A DNA stretch of 64,000 nucleotides from MGIIb-O2 sp002494975 (lineage in GTDB: Archaea; Thermoplasmatota; Poseidoniia; Poseidoniales; Thalassarchaeaceae). Within the stretch, counting starts at the first letter, position 1, and every line of letters starts with the position of its first letter. Of the stretch, positions 6,255 through 15,405 are shown one piece after another. Both the position numbers and the translations under genes were made by a program. A model generated the notes under the pieces. The model had not been told where the DNA came from, did no database searches, and saw nothing but the letters and a program-made list of their open reading frames with translations. Location of the stretch: positions 1-64,000 of the forward strand of contig JAOMRN010000002.1 of the NCBI GenBank assembly GCA_028355015.1, written 5' to 3'.

Positions 6255-8429
6255 ATGAAGGATGGCTCTTACCGGATAATGAGATACATGCGTGAACAGG
6301 CCTCATCTTTTGACGTGACACGTATTGTGCGTGAGCTTTCGAAGATGATCGGTGCAAGAGCAAGGAAAGCGTATCAACCGCATTATGAACAGGTAGTAAT
6401 ACGATTGAATCCCAAAGGTTCACCATCTTCTGATTTAGTAATAGTTAGTGGAAGAAGGCTATATCTTTCCCAACGGGATAGACCTATGCCATCACAACCA
6501 TCACAATTTGCAATGGTACTTAGAAAACATCTCAATAATTCAAGATTGATAGAAGTGGAACAATTAGGATTTGATAGAATTATTTCTCTGACTTTTGAAC
6601 ATGGAAGTGGAAAATTAAAGCTAATAATAGAACTATTCAGAGATGGTAATGTATTACTTCTGGATAACGAAGACGTAATTATTCAACCATTAACGCATGC
6701 TAATTATGCCAGTAGAACACTGAAAAGAGGTGTCAAATATGTTTCACCACCACCGGCTATAGATCCTCGAGAAATTGATAGAGAAAAACTAAACCAACTA
6801 CTTGATGGAAGTAATGATGATTTGATTAGAACATTAGCAGCAAGAGGTAATCTTGGAAGAATATATGGGAGCGCTATTTGTGCTTCGGCAGAATTAGATG
6901 AGAAACTAAATGCTAAGGAACTTGATGATAATCAAAGAGAAAAATTAGATAGTTCGATAAAGAAGTTGCTAAATGAACTTGCTGAGAATCAAAACAGTAG
7001 AATGTGGTTTAGCAATAATGAGACTCTTAAATTATGGAATAATTCTATAGATACATCTGATAAAGATAGTGCAGCGGAGGGCATTACAGAAATAGCACCT
7101 ATAGATTTAAGATATTTAGAGTATGATTTGTCTATTGAAATACCCTCTCTATGTTATGGCTATGATTCTGTATTTGGCCCTCATGATGCCTCAGCATTTA
7201 TTCGAAGGGAAGAGGAAAAACTTGTCAGTATTGGACAGGATGAAGGAGAAAAAAAAGCAAAATTAGAGAGAAGAGCGGATCAACAAAGAAATGCGATAGG
7301 GAGATTCCTATCACAAGCAGCTATTAGTCAAGAATTAGGTAAAGCAATGCAAGAAAATTGGACGCATCTAGAACATATAATGAAAGAATTTAATGAACAA
7401 ATATCTAAATTAACATGGCAAGAAGTTGCAGAAAAATCTAGAGAAGTGCCTTGGATCGATAGACTAAATCCAAAGAAAGGAACTTTTGTAGCATTTCTTC
7501 CAGATGAAGAAGGAGAACCCGGTTCAAGTGTTACTCTCCATGCCAATAAATCAGTACATCAAAATGCACAAAGATATTTTCAAGAGGCAAGAACCTTGAA
7601 AGATAAATCCAAAGGCGCAGAAAAAGCACTAATAGATACTGAAAATTCTAAATCAAGGCAAGAAAAGAAGAGAGCAAAAGATGTTGCAGCTGGAAGAGTT
7701 AAAGGAATTCAGAGAAGTAAGAAGTTTTGGTTTGAAAAATATAGATGGGCAATTCTTGAAGGAGGGCATATACTTGTTGGAGGCAGAGATGCTAGAGGGA
7801 ATGACACAATAGTACGGAAACATCTCAATTCAAATGATATTTATGTTCATGCGGATTTACATGGTGCGCCTTCTTGTTCACTGAAGTTAAAAGATGGATT
7901 CATTCCATTAACAGGCATCACAAATCTACCAGAAGGAGTTGTTTCATTACAAATTGCTCAGAACTTAGGAGAAGGAGTAGAAGATGCAAGGGGTCTAAAT
8001 GAAAAAATACTCGCTCAGGCGGCTCAAATAGCAGTTTGTTGGTCCAGAGCTTGGGGGTCAGGGGGAGCAGCAGCAACTGCCTTCCATGTTAGACCAAGTC
8101 AGGTTTCCAAACAAACCGAAAGTGGAGAATCGCTTGGTAGAGGAAGTTTCGTTGTAAGGGGAAAACGCACCTGGCATAGAGATCTACCATTAGAATTGGG
8201 AATGGGTATAGGGGTAATTAACGGAGTTCCATTACCAATCTGTGGAACGATTGAAACAATTTCAGATATGTTCGAAAAATGGATCAAAATTAGCCCAGGT
8301 CGGGAAAAGAAAGAATCAATAGCGAATAAAATATCTAAGGCTTCAGGACTTACTCAAGATGATGTTTTAGCATCTTTACCTCCTGGCGGATGTACGATAG
8401 AAGACTATGGAATCATGAAGAAGACCTAG
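6255..8429 (+). CDS. rqcH: Archaeal RqcH/NFACT ribosome-quality-control factor
   Basis: A 724-aa NFACT protein, the archaeal counterpart of bacterial RqcH and eukaryotic NEMF/Rqc2. The NFACT-N domain begins at SSFDVTRIV and contains the conserved DR pair (Asp107-Arg108 in LGFDRII), which in RqcH contacts the tRNA. A central helical coiled-coil region (about 330-480) is followed by the NFACT-R (DUF814) domain from about 488 (KKFWFEKYRW, VGGRDARGND, HADLHGAPS). The family binds the large subunit after ribosome splitting and directs C-terminal tailing of stalled chains. Homologues usually begin a few residues before SSFDV, so ATG 6288 may be the true start. Confidence 0.9.
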   Translation: MKDGSYRIMRYMREQASSFDVTRIVRELSKMIGARARKAYQPHYEQVVIRLNPKGSPSSDLVIVSGRRLYLSQRDRPMPSQPSQFAMVLRKHLNNSRLIEVEQLGFDRIISLTFEHGSGKLKLIIELFRDGNVLLLDNEDVIIQPLTHANYASRTLKRGVKYVSPPPAIDPREIDREKLNQLLDGSNDDLIRTLAARGNLGRIYGSAICASAELDEKLNAKELDDNQREKLDSSIKKLLNELAENQNSRMWFSNNETLKLWNNSIDTSDKDSAAEGITEIAPIDLRYLEYDLSIEIPSLCYGYDSVFGPHDASAFIRREEEKLVSIGQDEGEKKAKLERRADQQRNAIGRFLSQAAISQELGKAMQENWTHLEHIMKEFNEQISKLTWQEVAEKSREVPWIDRLNPKKGTFVAFLPDEEGEPGSSVTLHANKSVHQNAQRYFQEARTLKDKSKGAEKALIDTENSKSRQEKKRAKDVAAGRVKGIQRSKKFWFEKYRWAILEGGHILVGGRDARGNDTIVRKHLNSNDIYVHADLHGAPSCSLKLKDGFIPLTGITNLPEGVVSLQIAQNLGEGVEDARGLNEKILAQAAQIAVCWSRAWGSGGAAATAFHVRPSQVSKQTESGESLGRGSFVVRGKRTWHRDLPLELGMGIGVINGVPLPICGTIETISDMFEKWIKISPGREKKESIANKISKASGLTQDDVLASLPPGGCTIEDYGIMKKT

Positions 8430-9027
8430 TGAAAAGATACCATTCAGGGGCAGTTATCGCGTACAATGCTGCATCAACATATGCACCATAAAGTAATTCT
8501 CTATCCTTTATTATCCCCTCAAGCCTCATACCTAAATTTTCTGCAACTTTACGGCTAGCATGATTTTCAACAGCTGCTTCAATGACAAAACGATGAATTT
8601 GGTTATTCAAAATTAAATTATTAATCAAAGATTTGCAACAACGATTTACTATGCCTTTACCGACTTTATCTTCAGAGATCCAATATCCTAATCCGCATGA
8701 TTTATTGTCCCAATCAATCCAATTAATACTAATAGTGCCGACTAAATCATTTTTTTCTCTTATCAACCAAACACCTGAACTTCCTTGGATACGATCTTTT
8801 TGAGAAATTTCGATAAAATCAAGTTCATCCTTTACGGATAAATTTGTATCAAGCCAAGGTAGCCATTCTCTGAGATATTTTCTGTTATCATCTACTAATG
8901 AGAATAATTCTACAGCATCCTCAGAGGTTGGAACAATAATTGATAATTCATCATCAACAATAATTATTGGGGATAATATAAATCCTAATTTATCATGGTC
9001 ATTATTGATTCCAGAAGAATCAGACAT
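8413..9027 (-). CDS. GNAT acetyltransferase, RimJ/RimL type
   Basis: A 204-aa Gcn5-related N-acetyltransferase. It has the RimL-family sequence YLREWLPWLD near residue 53, the central strand with VGTISINWID, a GLGYWI strand, an acetyl-CoA-binding loop around DKVGKGI and the ENHASRKVAENLGM helix that is diagnostic of RimL/YdaF-type enzymes. These acetylate protein N-termini (ribosomal L12 in E. coli) or small molecules, so the substrate is open. Its 3' end overlaps the RqcH gene tail-to-tail by 17 nt. No Shine-Dalgarno is visible, suggesting a leaderless message. Confidence 0.85.
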   Translation of the reverse strand: MSDSSGINNDHDKLGFILSPIIIVDDELSIIVPTSEDAVELFSLVDDNRKYLREWLPWLDTNLSVKDELDFIEISQKDRIQGSSGVWLIREKNDLVGTISINWIDWDNKSCGLGYWISEDKVGKGIVNRCCKSLINNLILNNQIHRFVIEAAVENHASRKVAENLGMRLEGIIKDRELLYGAYVDAALYAITAPEWYLFTRSSS

Positions 9028-9075
9028 AGAGGTGCCTAGCGGCTTTATTATTTGAATTTCCCCGATTAATTGAAC

Positions 9076-9083
9076 TTTTATAA
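9076..9083 (+). promoter_or_regulatory. TATA-box-like element before tryptophan dioxygenase
   Basis: TTTTATAA lies 39 nt before the GTG and 60 nt before the alternative ATG of the dioxygenase gene, in the 94-nt divergent gap with the acetyltransferase. With an archaeal spacing of about 25 nt it would give a short leader. Position and sequence only. Confidence 0.4.
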
Positions 9084-9121
9084 CAAAAAATCGGAACGGT
9101 CGAGACAGTAATGATTCAAGA

Positions 9122-10219
9122 GTGAAACGCTATCGGACGACCATGAGTGGCCAGAATTGGACTTATGGAAATTATTTACAATTAGAGGAATTACTAAGCC
9201 TTCAGGGTGAAGAAAGAGGCATCTCATCTGATGAAATGCATTTTATTATTGTTCACCAGACTTTCGAATTATGGTTCAAGCAAATAATTAGAGAATTGTC
9301 TGAGGTTAGAAATCTACTCTCTCAAGAACAAGTTCCAGAGAAAGATATCCCAAGAGCAGTTGAGCACTTAGGAAGAACTACTGAAATTTTCAAGTTGATG
9401 GGGGCTCAGTGGGGTGTTATGGAAACCCTAACTCCACAAGGTTTCCTATCATTTCGAGATGGTTTAGGTTCGGCTTCGGGGTTTGAATCTTTTCAAATGA
9501 GGAAATTCGAGATACTTTTAGGGCTAAAAAATGAAGACAGATTATTTGGAATGGATCCGATTGATACATTTAGAAAATTGGCAGGTAATAGTGATAATGA
9601 TGCTGCCATACTTTCAGATTTAGAACAAATGGCATCAAATCCATCATTAGAAGAATCATTAATGAAGTGGATTTCAAGAACTCCAATAATGGGTTCTATT
9701 TATGCATCAGAGAATGATATCGAATCCGTTCAAAAATATGTTAATTCGCATTTAGCTGCTCACAAATCAATGGGAGAGTCGGCAGCAGAAAGAATGTCAG
9801 GATACGGGGTCTCAGATATAGAAAAGGCAAAAGCAAGATTTAATTCAGCACACGAAAGTGCTATCTCATTTCTCATGCCTGAAGGAGAACTTAGTAGAGC
9901 GAGAGCAAGTTTGTTGTTTATAGAATCATATAGAGAATTACCACTTTTAGCTTGGCCAAGAAAACTTATTGATGCAGTTGCAGAATTGGAAGAGTCTATG
10001 GTGAAATGGAGACATTCGCATGCAAGAATGGTAGAGCGAATCATGGGTAGACGTATTGGGACTGGTGGGACCAGTGGGGTAGATTATCTAGACAAAACTT
10101 CTCAATACAGAGTTTTCAAAGACCTATGGGCTGTTCGAACTATCCTAGTAAAATCAGACTCACGACCTGATTTGATAAATCCTAGTTTCTATGGTTTTAA
10201 CTCCGATAATGTATCATAA
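9122..10219 (+). CDS. kynA: Tryptophan 2,3-dioxygenase
   Basis: A 365-aa heme dioxygenase that opens the indole ring of L-tryptophan to N-formylkynurenine, the first step of the kynurenine pathway. Diagnostic sequences are TYGNYLQLEELL, the substrate-site histidine in FIIVHQTFELWFKQ, the FLSFRDGLGSASGFES block, and the C-terminal region containing the heme-ligand histidine (HSHARMVERIMG) followed by GTGGTSG. Full length for the bacterial type. The start may be GTG 9122 or ATG 9143 (MSGQNW). No kynureninase or formamidase gene is in the window, so the rest of the pathway is elsewhere or absent. Confidence 0.95.
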   Translation: MKRYRTTMSGQNWTYGNYLQLEELLSLQGEERGISSDEMHFIIVHQTFELWFKQIIRELSEVRNLLSQEQVPEKDIPRAVEHLGRTTEIFKLMGAQWGVMETLTPQGFLSFRDGLGSASGFESFQMRKFEILLGLKNEDRLFGMDPIDTFRKLAGNSDNDAAILSDLEQMASNPSLEESLMKWISRTPIMGSIYASENDIESVQKYVNSHLAAHKSMGESAAERMSGYGVSDIEKAKARFNSAHESAISFLMPEGELSRARASLLFIESYRELPLLAWPRKLIDAVAELEESMVKWRHSHARMVERIMGRRIGTGGTSGVDYLDKTSQYRVFKDLWAVRTILVKSDSRPDLINPSFYGFNSDNVS

Positions 10220-10271
10220 TAACTAGTTTGCTAATAGCACTATTCAAGACCATAACCTCACTCGAAGAGTT

Positions 10272-11435
10272 ATGTCTAAAGCGGTGATATGTGCTTATGC
10301 ACGGACACCTCAAGGTAAATTCAGAGGAGCCCTATCGAATTATTCGGCTACAGAACTCGGTTCTAAAGTAGTAAAGAATCTTATGGAAAGAGTGAATTTA
10401 GATCCTGAAAGCGGTATAGTCGATCAAGTATATATGGGACAGGTTTTACAAGCTGGTTCTGGACAAGCACCTGCTAGACAAGTTGCAATAAATGCAGGTT
10501 TACCATATTCAACACCATGTACTACAATCAACAAAGTTTGTGGTTCTAGCCTCAAGGCAGTTATGATTGCAGCAAGTGATATAATCTCAGGACATGCTAA
10601 TGTAGTAATAGCTGGAGGCATGGAATCAATGAGTAATGCTCCATATTTCATCCAAAATGTAAACAAAGGAGATAATATTGAATTTAAGTCTCTGAAATCA
10701 ATAATGACACATGATGGCTTGACAGATGCCTTTGACGGAACGACAATGGGTATGACAGGAGAAATTGTTTCTTCTGAGTTTAATCTTTCTAGAGAACAAT
10801 CGGATGCATATGCTGTACGTTCACATGCATTAGCAAATGCTGCATGGGAAAATGGTTGGTTAACAAATGAAGTAATTGAAATGGATGAACTTAGTTGTGA
10901 TCAAGGCATTAGGCCAGGGACAAACATGGATACTTTGACTAAATTAAATGCAGTATTCAAAGAAAATGGACACGTGACAGCAGGTAATGCTAGTCAAGTA
11001 TCAGATGGAGCATCCGCAGTTCTAGTTTGTTCAGAGAAAATAGCTAAGCAAAAGGGATGGCCTATATTAGTTGAAATCTTGGACTATACTACATCAGGAG
11101 TTGAACCAAAAAGAGTTATGGTAGCGCCTGTATCTGCTGTAGAAAATATTCTTCAGAAAAATAATTTAGATATTATGGACATAGATATTATAGAACATAA
11201 TGAGGCTTTTGCAGCGGCATCTGTGGCTGTACAAATGGCTCTTAAAGTCCCTGAAGATAGATTCAATGTCCATGGAGGAGCAGTTGCCGTAGGGCACCCA
11301 CTAGGAGCTACTGGAACACGCTGTCTAATGACCACAATTAATGCATTAGAAAGAACTAATGGGAAAAAAGGAATTGTAACGATTTGCCTCGGTGGAGGTA
11401 ATGCAGTAGCCATGTTGGTAGAAAGAAAAAAATAG
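10272..11435 (+). CDS. atoB: Acetyl-CoA C-acetyltransferase (thiolase)
   Basis: A 387-aa thiolase, the usual family length. The nucleophile is Cys90 in NKVCGSSLKA; the second catalytic pair is His in GHPLGATGTR and Cys in TICLGGGNA; the HNEAFA motif is also present. Biosynthetic-type thiolases condense two acetyl-CoA units (mevalonate route to archaeal lipids), while degradative ones cleave 3-ketoacyl-CoA in fatty-acid or amino-acid breakdown. Sequence alone does not decide; position beside tryptophan dioxygenase would allow a catabolic role. Archaeal mevalonate thiolases are often of the thiolase/HMGCS/DUF35 type, which this is not. Confidence 0.9.
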   Translation: MSKAVICAYARTPQGKFRGALSNYSATELGSKVVKNLMERVNLDPESGIVDQVYMGQVLQAGSGQAPARQVAINAGLPYSTPCTTINKVCGSSLKAVMIAASDIISGHANVVIAGGMESMSNAPYFIQNVNKGDNIEFKSLKSIMTHDGLTDAFDGTTMGMTGEIVSSEFNLSREQSDAYAVRSHALANAAWENGWLTNEVIEMDELSCDQGIRPGTNMDTLTKLNAVFKENGHVTAGNASQVSDGASAVLVCSEKIAKQKGWPILVEILDYTTSGVEPKRVMVAPVSAVENILQKNNLDIMDIDIIEHNEAFAAASVAVQMALKVPEDRFNVHGGAVAVGHPLGATGTRCLMTTINALERTNGKKGIVTICLGGGNAVAMLVERKK

Positions 11436-11516
11436 TATTTTACTATAATTAACAACTCTAAGGCATCATTTAATCAGTCAATGCCCTTATGTGGGGGTCG
11501 CTGGCCGTTCTACATC

Positions 11517-11774
11517 ATGGTCAAGCCAGCAAGAGCACATACCCGCTTTGAAAAAGCACGAATTATTGGCGCTAGAGCACTACAAATTAGTATGGGAGCA
11601 CCTTTGTTCGTATCAGAAGACGAATTAAGAGATGAATTTTCTGGAGAATTGATCCAACTTTATGGCGTAGATGATGCCAAAGAAAGAGTTGTACTTGACC
11701 CTATGAAAATTGCTACTCTCGAATATATAAAACACCGAATACCAATTGATGTTGAACCTCATCTTGATGAATAA
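11517..11774 (+). CDS. rpoK: DNA-directed RNA polymerase subunit K (Rpo6)
   Basis: An 85-aa small RNA polymerase subunit, homologous to bacterial omega and eukaryotic Rpb6. The family hallmark TRFEKARIIGARALQISMGAP is nearly all conserved, and the C-terminus has DPMKIATLEYIKH and a short acidic tail. ATG 11517 (MVKPARAH) is chosen because homologues begin just before the TRFEKAR block; the open frame extends to 11481 without similarity. It clamps the largest subunit during assembly. A firm archaeal marker. Confidence 0.93.
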   Translation: MVKPARAHTRFEKARIIGARALQISMGAPLFVSEDELRDEFSGELIQLYGVDDAKERVVLDPMKIATLEYIKHRIPIDVEPHLDE

Positions 11775-11811
11775 AACAAGAATATATCTATGACAATTAG
11801 GTCGTGAGATA

Positions 11812-12897
11812 GTGGGATTCGAAAGAGTCAATATTAGCAAGCTAACTGCTGCAATTATTGGGTTAACAATAATTGTAATAGCAGCAGGTGGAGTAATCCG
11901 AATTTATGATGCTGGAGAATCTTGTCCTGACTGGCCGACATGTTTCGGAACATGGGGGTTTGATGTATCAGAAGAAGATCAGCAAGAATGGTTTGAAGAG
12001 AATCCTGATGAGATAGACTCCAGGGGTCCTTGGCATACTTATACATCGTTCCAAATCTTCACAGAATGGATTCATAGGCTCTTAGCAGGAACTCTATTAG
12101 GACCATTAGTATTATTGAACTGGTGGATAATAAGGAAAGATGAAGAATTGTTAGGAGAGGTAGAACTGGCATCTTTAGTGTCTGTTATTCTAATATTATG
12201 GCAAGGTTTCCTGGGATATGTAACTGTAAGAATGGATAACCTACACTGGAGTGTAGCACTTCACTTAAGTTCAGCATTATTATTTTTAATGTCTCTAATA
12301 TGGATTTGGTTAACAACGGTTAGAGACAAAGAAGATATCCCTCCGTGGATTACATTCGACCCTATATTAGCCAAAAAATGGAAGAATCGTGTAGTTTTAC
12401 TTTCATTAGGAACTTTTGTTAGTTTATTTGTAGGAGTTTTTGTTTCTACTACCCCTGGTGCAAATCAAGGATGCGGAGTATTGGGTTTTCCGAATTCTTG
12501 GCCTCTATGTAATAGTTCATTATTAGAAAAAATTACAGATTACGAAGCACAATCACAAATTATTCATAGAATAATAGTTGGTTTAGTAGGCTTAATTCTT
12601 GTTTTCACATGTTATATTATTTGGAAAGAAAGTAGAGATGAAGAATATGGTTCATTACTATGTAAGTGGGTTTGGTCAGCTACAATTCTATACTTACTGA
12701 ATATGGGGTTGGGAGGATTATATGTCCTTTCTGCTAAATTAGAAGGATTTGAAATAACATATTTCGAGTTGCTATCGTTGGTACATCTCATGATTGGATC
12801 TTTGACATTTATCATATTAACAACTCTATTATTAGCAGTTAACAGAGTCACACTCTTTGAGAAAAAATATCTAGTACCTGATAATAGCAGTCAATGA
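11812..12897 (+). CDS. ctaA: Heme A synthase (CtaA/COX15)
   Basis: A 361-aa integral membrane protein with about eight membrane segments. It oxidises the C8 methyl of heme O to the formyl of heme A for aa3-type terminal oxidases. Visible markers: SCPDWPTCFG after the first TM (paired cysteines of the extracellular loop), the heme-ligand histidines in TEWIHRLLAG, HWSVALHLS and IIHRIIVGLVG, and a second Cys-containing loop (GCGVLGFPNSWPLCN). Starts with GTG. The farnesyltransferase gene follows 13 nt later, forming a heme A operon. This indicates aerobic respiration; no oxidase subunits are in the window. Confidence 0.92.
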   Translation: MGFERVNISKLTAAIIGLTIIVIAAGGVIRIYDAGESCPDWPTCFGTWGFDVSEEDQQEWFEENPDEIDSRGPWHTYTSFQIFTEWIHRLLAGTLLGPLVLLNWWIIRKDEELLGEVELASLVSVILILWQGFLGYVTVRMDNLHWSVALHLSSALLFLMSLIWIWLTTVRDKEDIPPWITFDPILAKKWKNRVVLLSLGTFVSLFVGVFVSTTPGANQGCGVLGFPNSWPLCNSSLLEKITDYEAQSQIIHRIIVGLVGLILVFTCYIIWKESRDEEYGSLLCKWVWSATILYLLNMGLGGLYVLSAKLEGFEITYFELLSLVHLMIGSLTFIILTTLLLAVNRVTLFEKKYLVPDNSSQ

Positions 12898-12910
12898 GTT
12901 TCAAAGACTA

Positions 12911-13993
12911 GTGACAGTAGGAGCCATTATGTCAGAGACAAGGGCACTAGGAAATACTCTCTTTTCTTTGACAAAACCAAGAGTTGTTGTACTATTGCAG
13001 ATAACAGCAATGTGCGCTATACTCAGCCACGATTTAATAGAATTAAATACAGTAAATGGCAAAACTTTAGAGAATATGTTTATTGTATTTATTGGAGGAT
13101 ATTTAACCGCTGGGGGAGCCAATTGCATCAATATGTGGTATGATAGAGATATTGACCCAATTATGAATAGAACGTCGAAAAGACCTCTGTCGGTTGGAGA
13201 AATATCCCCTAAGGCTGCGTTAACATATGGAATTATAATATCAATAATTGGAACTGTTTGGCTATTAGAAATGGCTAATCAAGTAGCTGCATTTTGGGCA
13301 CTATTTAGCATACTTTTTTATGTATTCATATACACAATCTGGTTGAAAAGATCAAGTACACAAAATATTGTCATAGGTGGAATTGCAGGTTCAACTCCGC
13401 CAGTAATAGGATGGTGTGCTGCAGAAGGAAATTTAGAAATCTCAGTTAGTTCATTTCAAGAATTCATAAATTCAATTTTTGAAATTGGAGGTTATATGCC
13501 ATGGTTTATGTTTCTATTGATTTTCTTATGGACCCCCCCTCATTTTTGGGCTTTAGCACTATATCGTTCCGAAGAATATGAAAAAGTAGGTGTTCCAATG
13601 TTGCCTAACGTTAAGGGTAAAAAAAGAACTTTAGTGGAAATGAAAATTTATGCGATAATCTTGATATTATTGTCATTAACCGCTCCTTTAAGCTATCAAA
13701 ATATAGATTCTTGGAATGAAATTAATTTCAATATTAATAACTCATTAATTATCTTAAACACGATGTCACTAAGTATTTGGTACGGATTGACTGTTTGGAA
13801 AATTGATGTAATGGAAGAATATGATGAAAATGATAGAATGCCATCGGCATCACATTCATTCTTTATATCTCTAAGTTATCTGGCATTTATGTTCATTGCC
13901 CTAGTATTATCAAGTATAGGATTTGAAGGATCTTTGATAAGTCTGATGATTATAGTAATTTTAATATCACGTAATATGAAAAGTAAAAAGTAA
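12911..13993 (+). CDS. ctaB: Protoheme IX farnesyltransferase (heme O synthase)
   Basis: A 360-aa UbiA-superfamily prenyltransferase with multiple membrane segments. The aspartate-rich prenyl-diphosphate site is NMWYDRDID followed by RTSKRPL; the second site is in the FLWTPPHFWALALYR region, diagnostic of heme O synthase. It adds farnesyl to protoheme, the step before CtaA. It is longer than the usual 290-310 aa, with an insertion before the TPPHFW block (around SVSSFQEFINS) and an extended C-terminus. Start is GTG 12911 or ATG 12929 (MSETRALG). Same operon as ctaA. Confidence 0.92.
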   Translation: MTVGAIMSETRALGNTLFSLTKPRVVVLLQITAMCAILSHDLIELNTVNGKTLENMFIVFIGGYLTAGGANCINMWYDRDIDPIMNRTSKRPLSVGEISPKAALTYGIIISIIGTVWLLEMANQVAAFWALFSILFYVFIYTIWLKRSSTQNIVIGGIAGSTPPVIGWCAAEGNLEISVSSFQEFINSIFEIGGYMPWFMFLLIFLWTPPHFWALALYRSEEYEKVGVPMLPNVKGKKRTLVEMKIYAIILILLSLTAPLSYQNIDSWNEINFNINNSLIILNTMSLSIWYGLTVWKIDVMEEYDENDRMPSASHSFFISLSYLAFMFIALVLSSIGFEGSLISLMIIVILISRNMKSKK

Positions 13994-14011
13994 TTTTAAA
14001 AATCAAAGAAC

Positions 14012-15349
14012 TTGAATAAAGAAGAATTAGAATCCGATGGATTCAAACACCTAGTAGTTCGTCCACGAATCGTAAGAACGGAGGTATCAGAGATGAAGGA
14101 ATCAGAACTAATCTATGATTGGAATACCATAGACTATGAAATCAAAAGAATTTCATCTCAACATCCACACGATGTTTGGTTCGATGATGAAACCTTGAGA
14201 GATGGTTTACAAAGCCCTAGTGCAAGGAATCCTACTATCAAACAAAAAATAGAATTAATTGATTATATGGAAAAATTAGGTATTCAAAAAGTAGATTTGG
14301 GGCTACCTGGAGCAGGACCATTTCACATAGAACATATTGATTCAATGCTATCACACATGACTGAAAATTCCTATGATTTAAGGCCAGGATGTGCTGTTAG
14401 AACAGTAGTTAGTGATATTGAACCATTAGTCAACCTTCAAGCAAAATATGAAACACAGATACAGGCAAGTGCTTTCCTTGGAACTAGCCCTATACGCCAG
14501 TATACAGAAGGATGGGATATGCAACGAATAATCTCAACAGCAGAAAAAGCAGTGACTTTCGCAGTAGACAATGATATTCCCGTAATGTTTGTTACTGAAG
14601 ATACTACAAGGAGTAAACCTGAAGAAATTAAGGAAGTTTACACTCGCGCTATTGAATTAGGAGCAGATAGAATTTGTATATGTGACACATGTGGACATGT
14701 AACTCCAAACGGAGTCAAGAAATTATTAGCATTCATTCAAGAGGAAGTAATACCCGATTCTGGAGTAAAACGTAGAGACATCGAGGTGAATTGGCATGGG
14801 CATCAGGACAGAGGGCTTGGAGTAGCAAATAACTTAGCAGCAGTAGAAGCGGGTGCCGACGTAATACATGGTACGGCATTAGGAGTTGGGGAAAGAGCAG
14901 GTAATGCACCATTAGATCAGACGTTAGTCAATCTGAGTTTAATGGGTGTGATAAAAAATGATTTGACTTCACTTAACGAGTATATGCAAAAAGCACACGA
15001 ATATATTGAAGTTGCTCTACCAAGAAACTATCCCGTATTTGGTAAAGATGCATTTGAGACAGGTACTGGAGTACACGCCAGTGCGGTTGTTAAGGCGATG
15101 AAAAAAGGAGACGATTGGCTTGCAGATAGAATATATTCAGGAGTACCTGCACAAGATTACGGATTAGAACAGGTTATTCGAATAGGACATATGAGTGGAC
15201 GCTCGAATATTACTTGGTGGTTAAGTAAAAATAATTATCAAATAACTGATGATTTAGTAGCATATCTATTTGATATTGCAAAAAAACAAAGAAGGCTAAT
15301 GGAAGATGCAGAAGTACACATGGCAATCTCTGAATGGAAAAATCTATGA
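14012..15349 (+). CDS. LeuA/homocitrate synthase-family enzyme
   Basis: A 445-aa DRE-TIM metallolyase. The barrel opens with DDETLRDGLQSP (catalytic Arg and metal-binding Asp) and contains the HGHQDRGLGVANN metal site and GVGERAGNAPL, the signature of the 2-isopropylmalate/homocitrate/citramalate synthase family. Family members condense acetyl-CoA with a 2-oxo acid. It has a shorter C-terminus than classical LeuA and lacks an obvious leucine regulatory domain. No other leucine genes are adjacent, so the acceptor substrate is unknown. Starts are TTG 14012 or a downstream ATG at 14093; the conserved barrel begins well after both. Confidence 0.75.
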   Translation: MNKEELESDGFKHLVVRPRIVRTEVSEMKESELIYDWNTIDYEIKRISSQHPHDVWFDDETLRDGLQSPSARNPTIKQKIELIDYMEKLGIQKVDLGLPGAGPFHIEHIDSMLSHMTENSYDLRPGCAVRTVVSDIEPLVNLQAKYETQIQASAFLGTSPIRQYTEGWDMQRIISTAEKAVTFAVDNDIPVMFVTEDTTRSKPEEIKEVYTRAIELGADRICICDTCGHVTPNGVKKLLAFIQEEVIPDSGVKRRDIEVNWHGHQDRGLGVANNLAAVEAGADVIHGTALGVGERAGNAPLDQTLVNLSLMGVIKNDLTSLNEYMQKAHEYIEVALPRNYPVFGKDAFETGTGVHASAVVKAMKKGDDWLADRIYSGVPAQDYGLEQVIRIGHMSGRSNITWWLSKNNYQITDDLVAYLFDIAKKQRRLMEDAEVHMAISEWKNL

Positions 15350-15405
15350 TTATTGTTAATGCATAAATCACGAATACCTAAAACCTCATTGAACGCGACA
15401 GGGGT

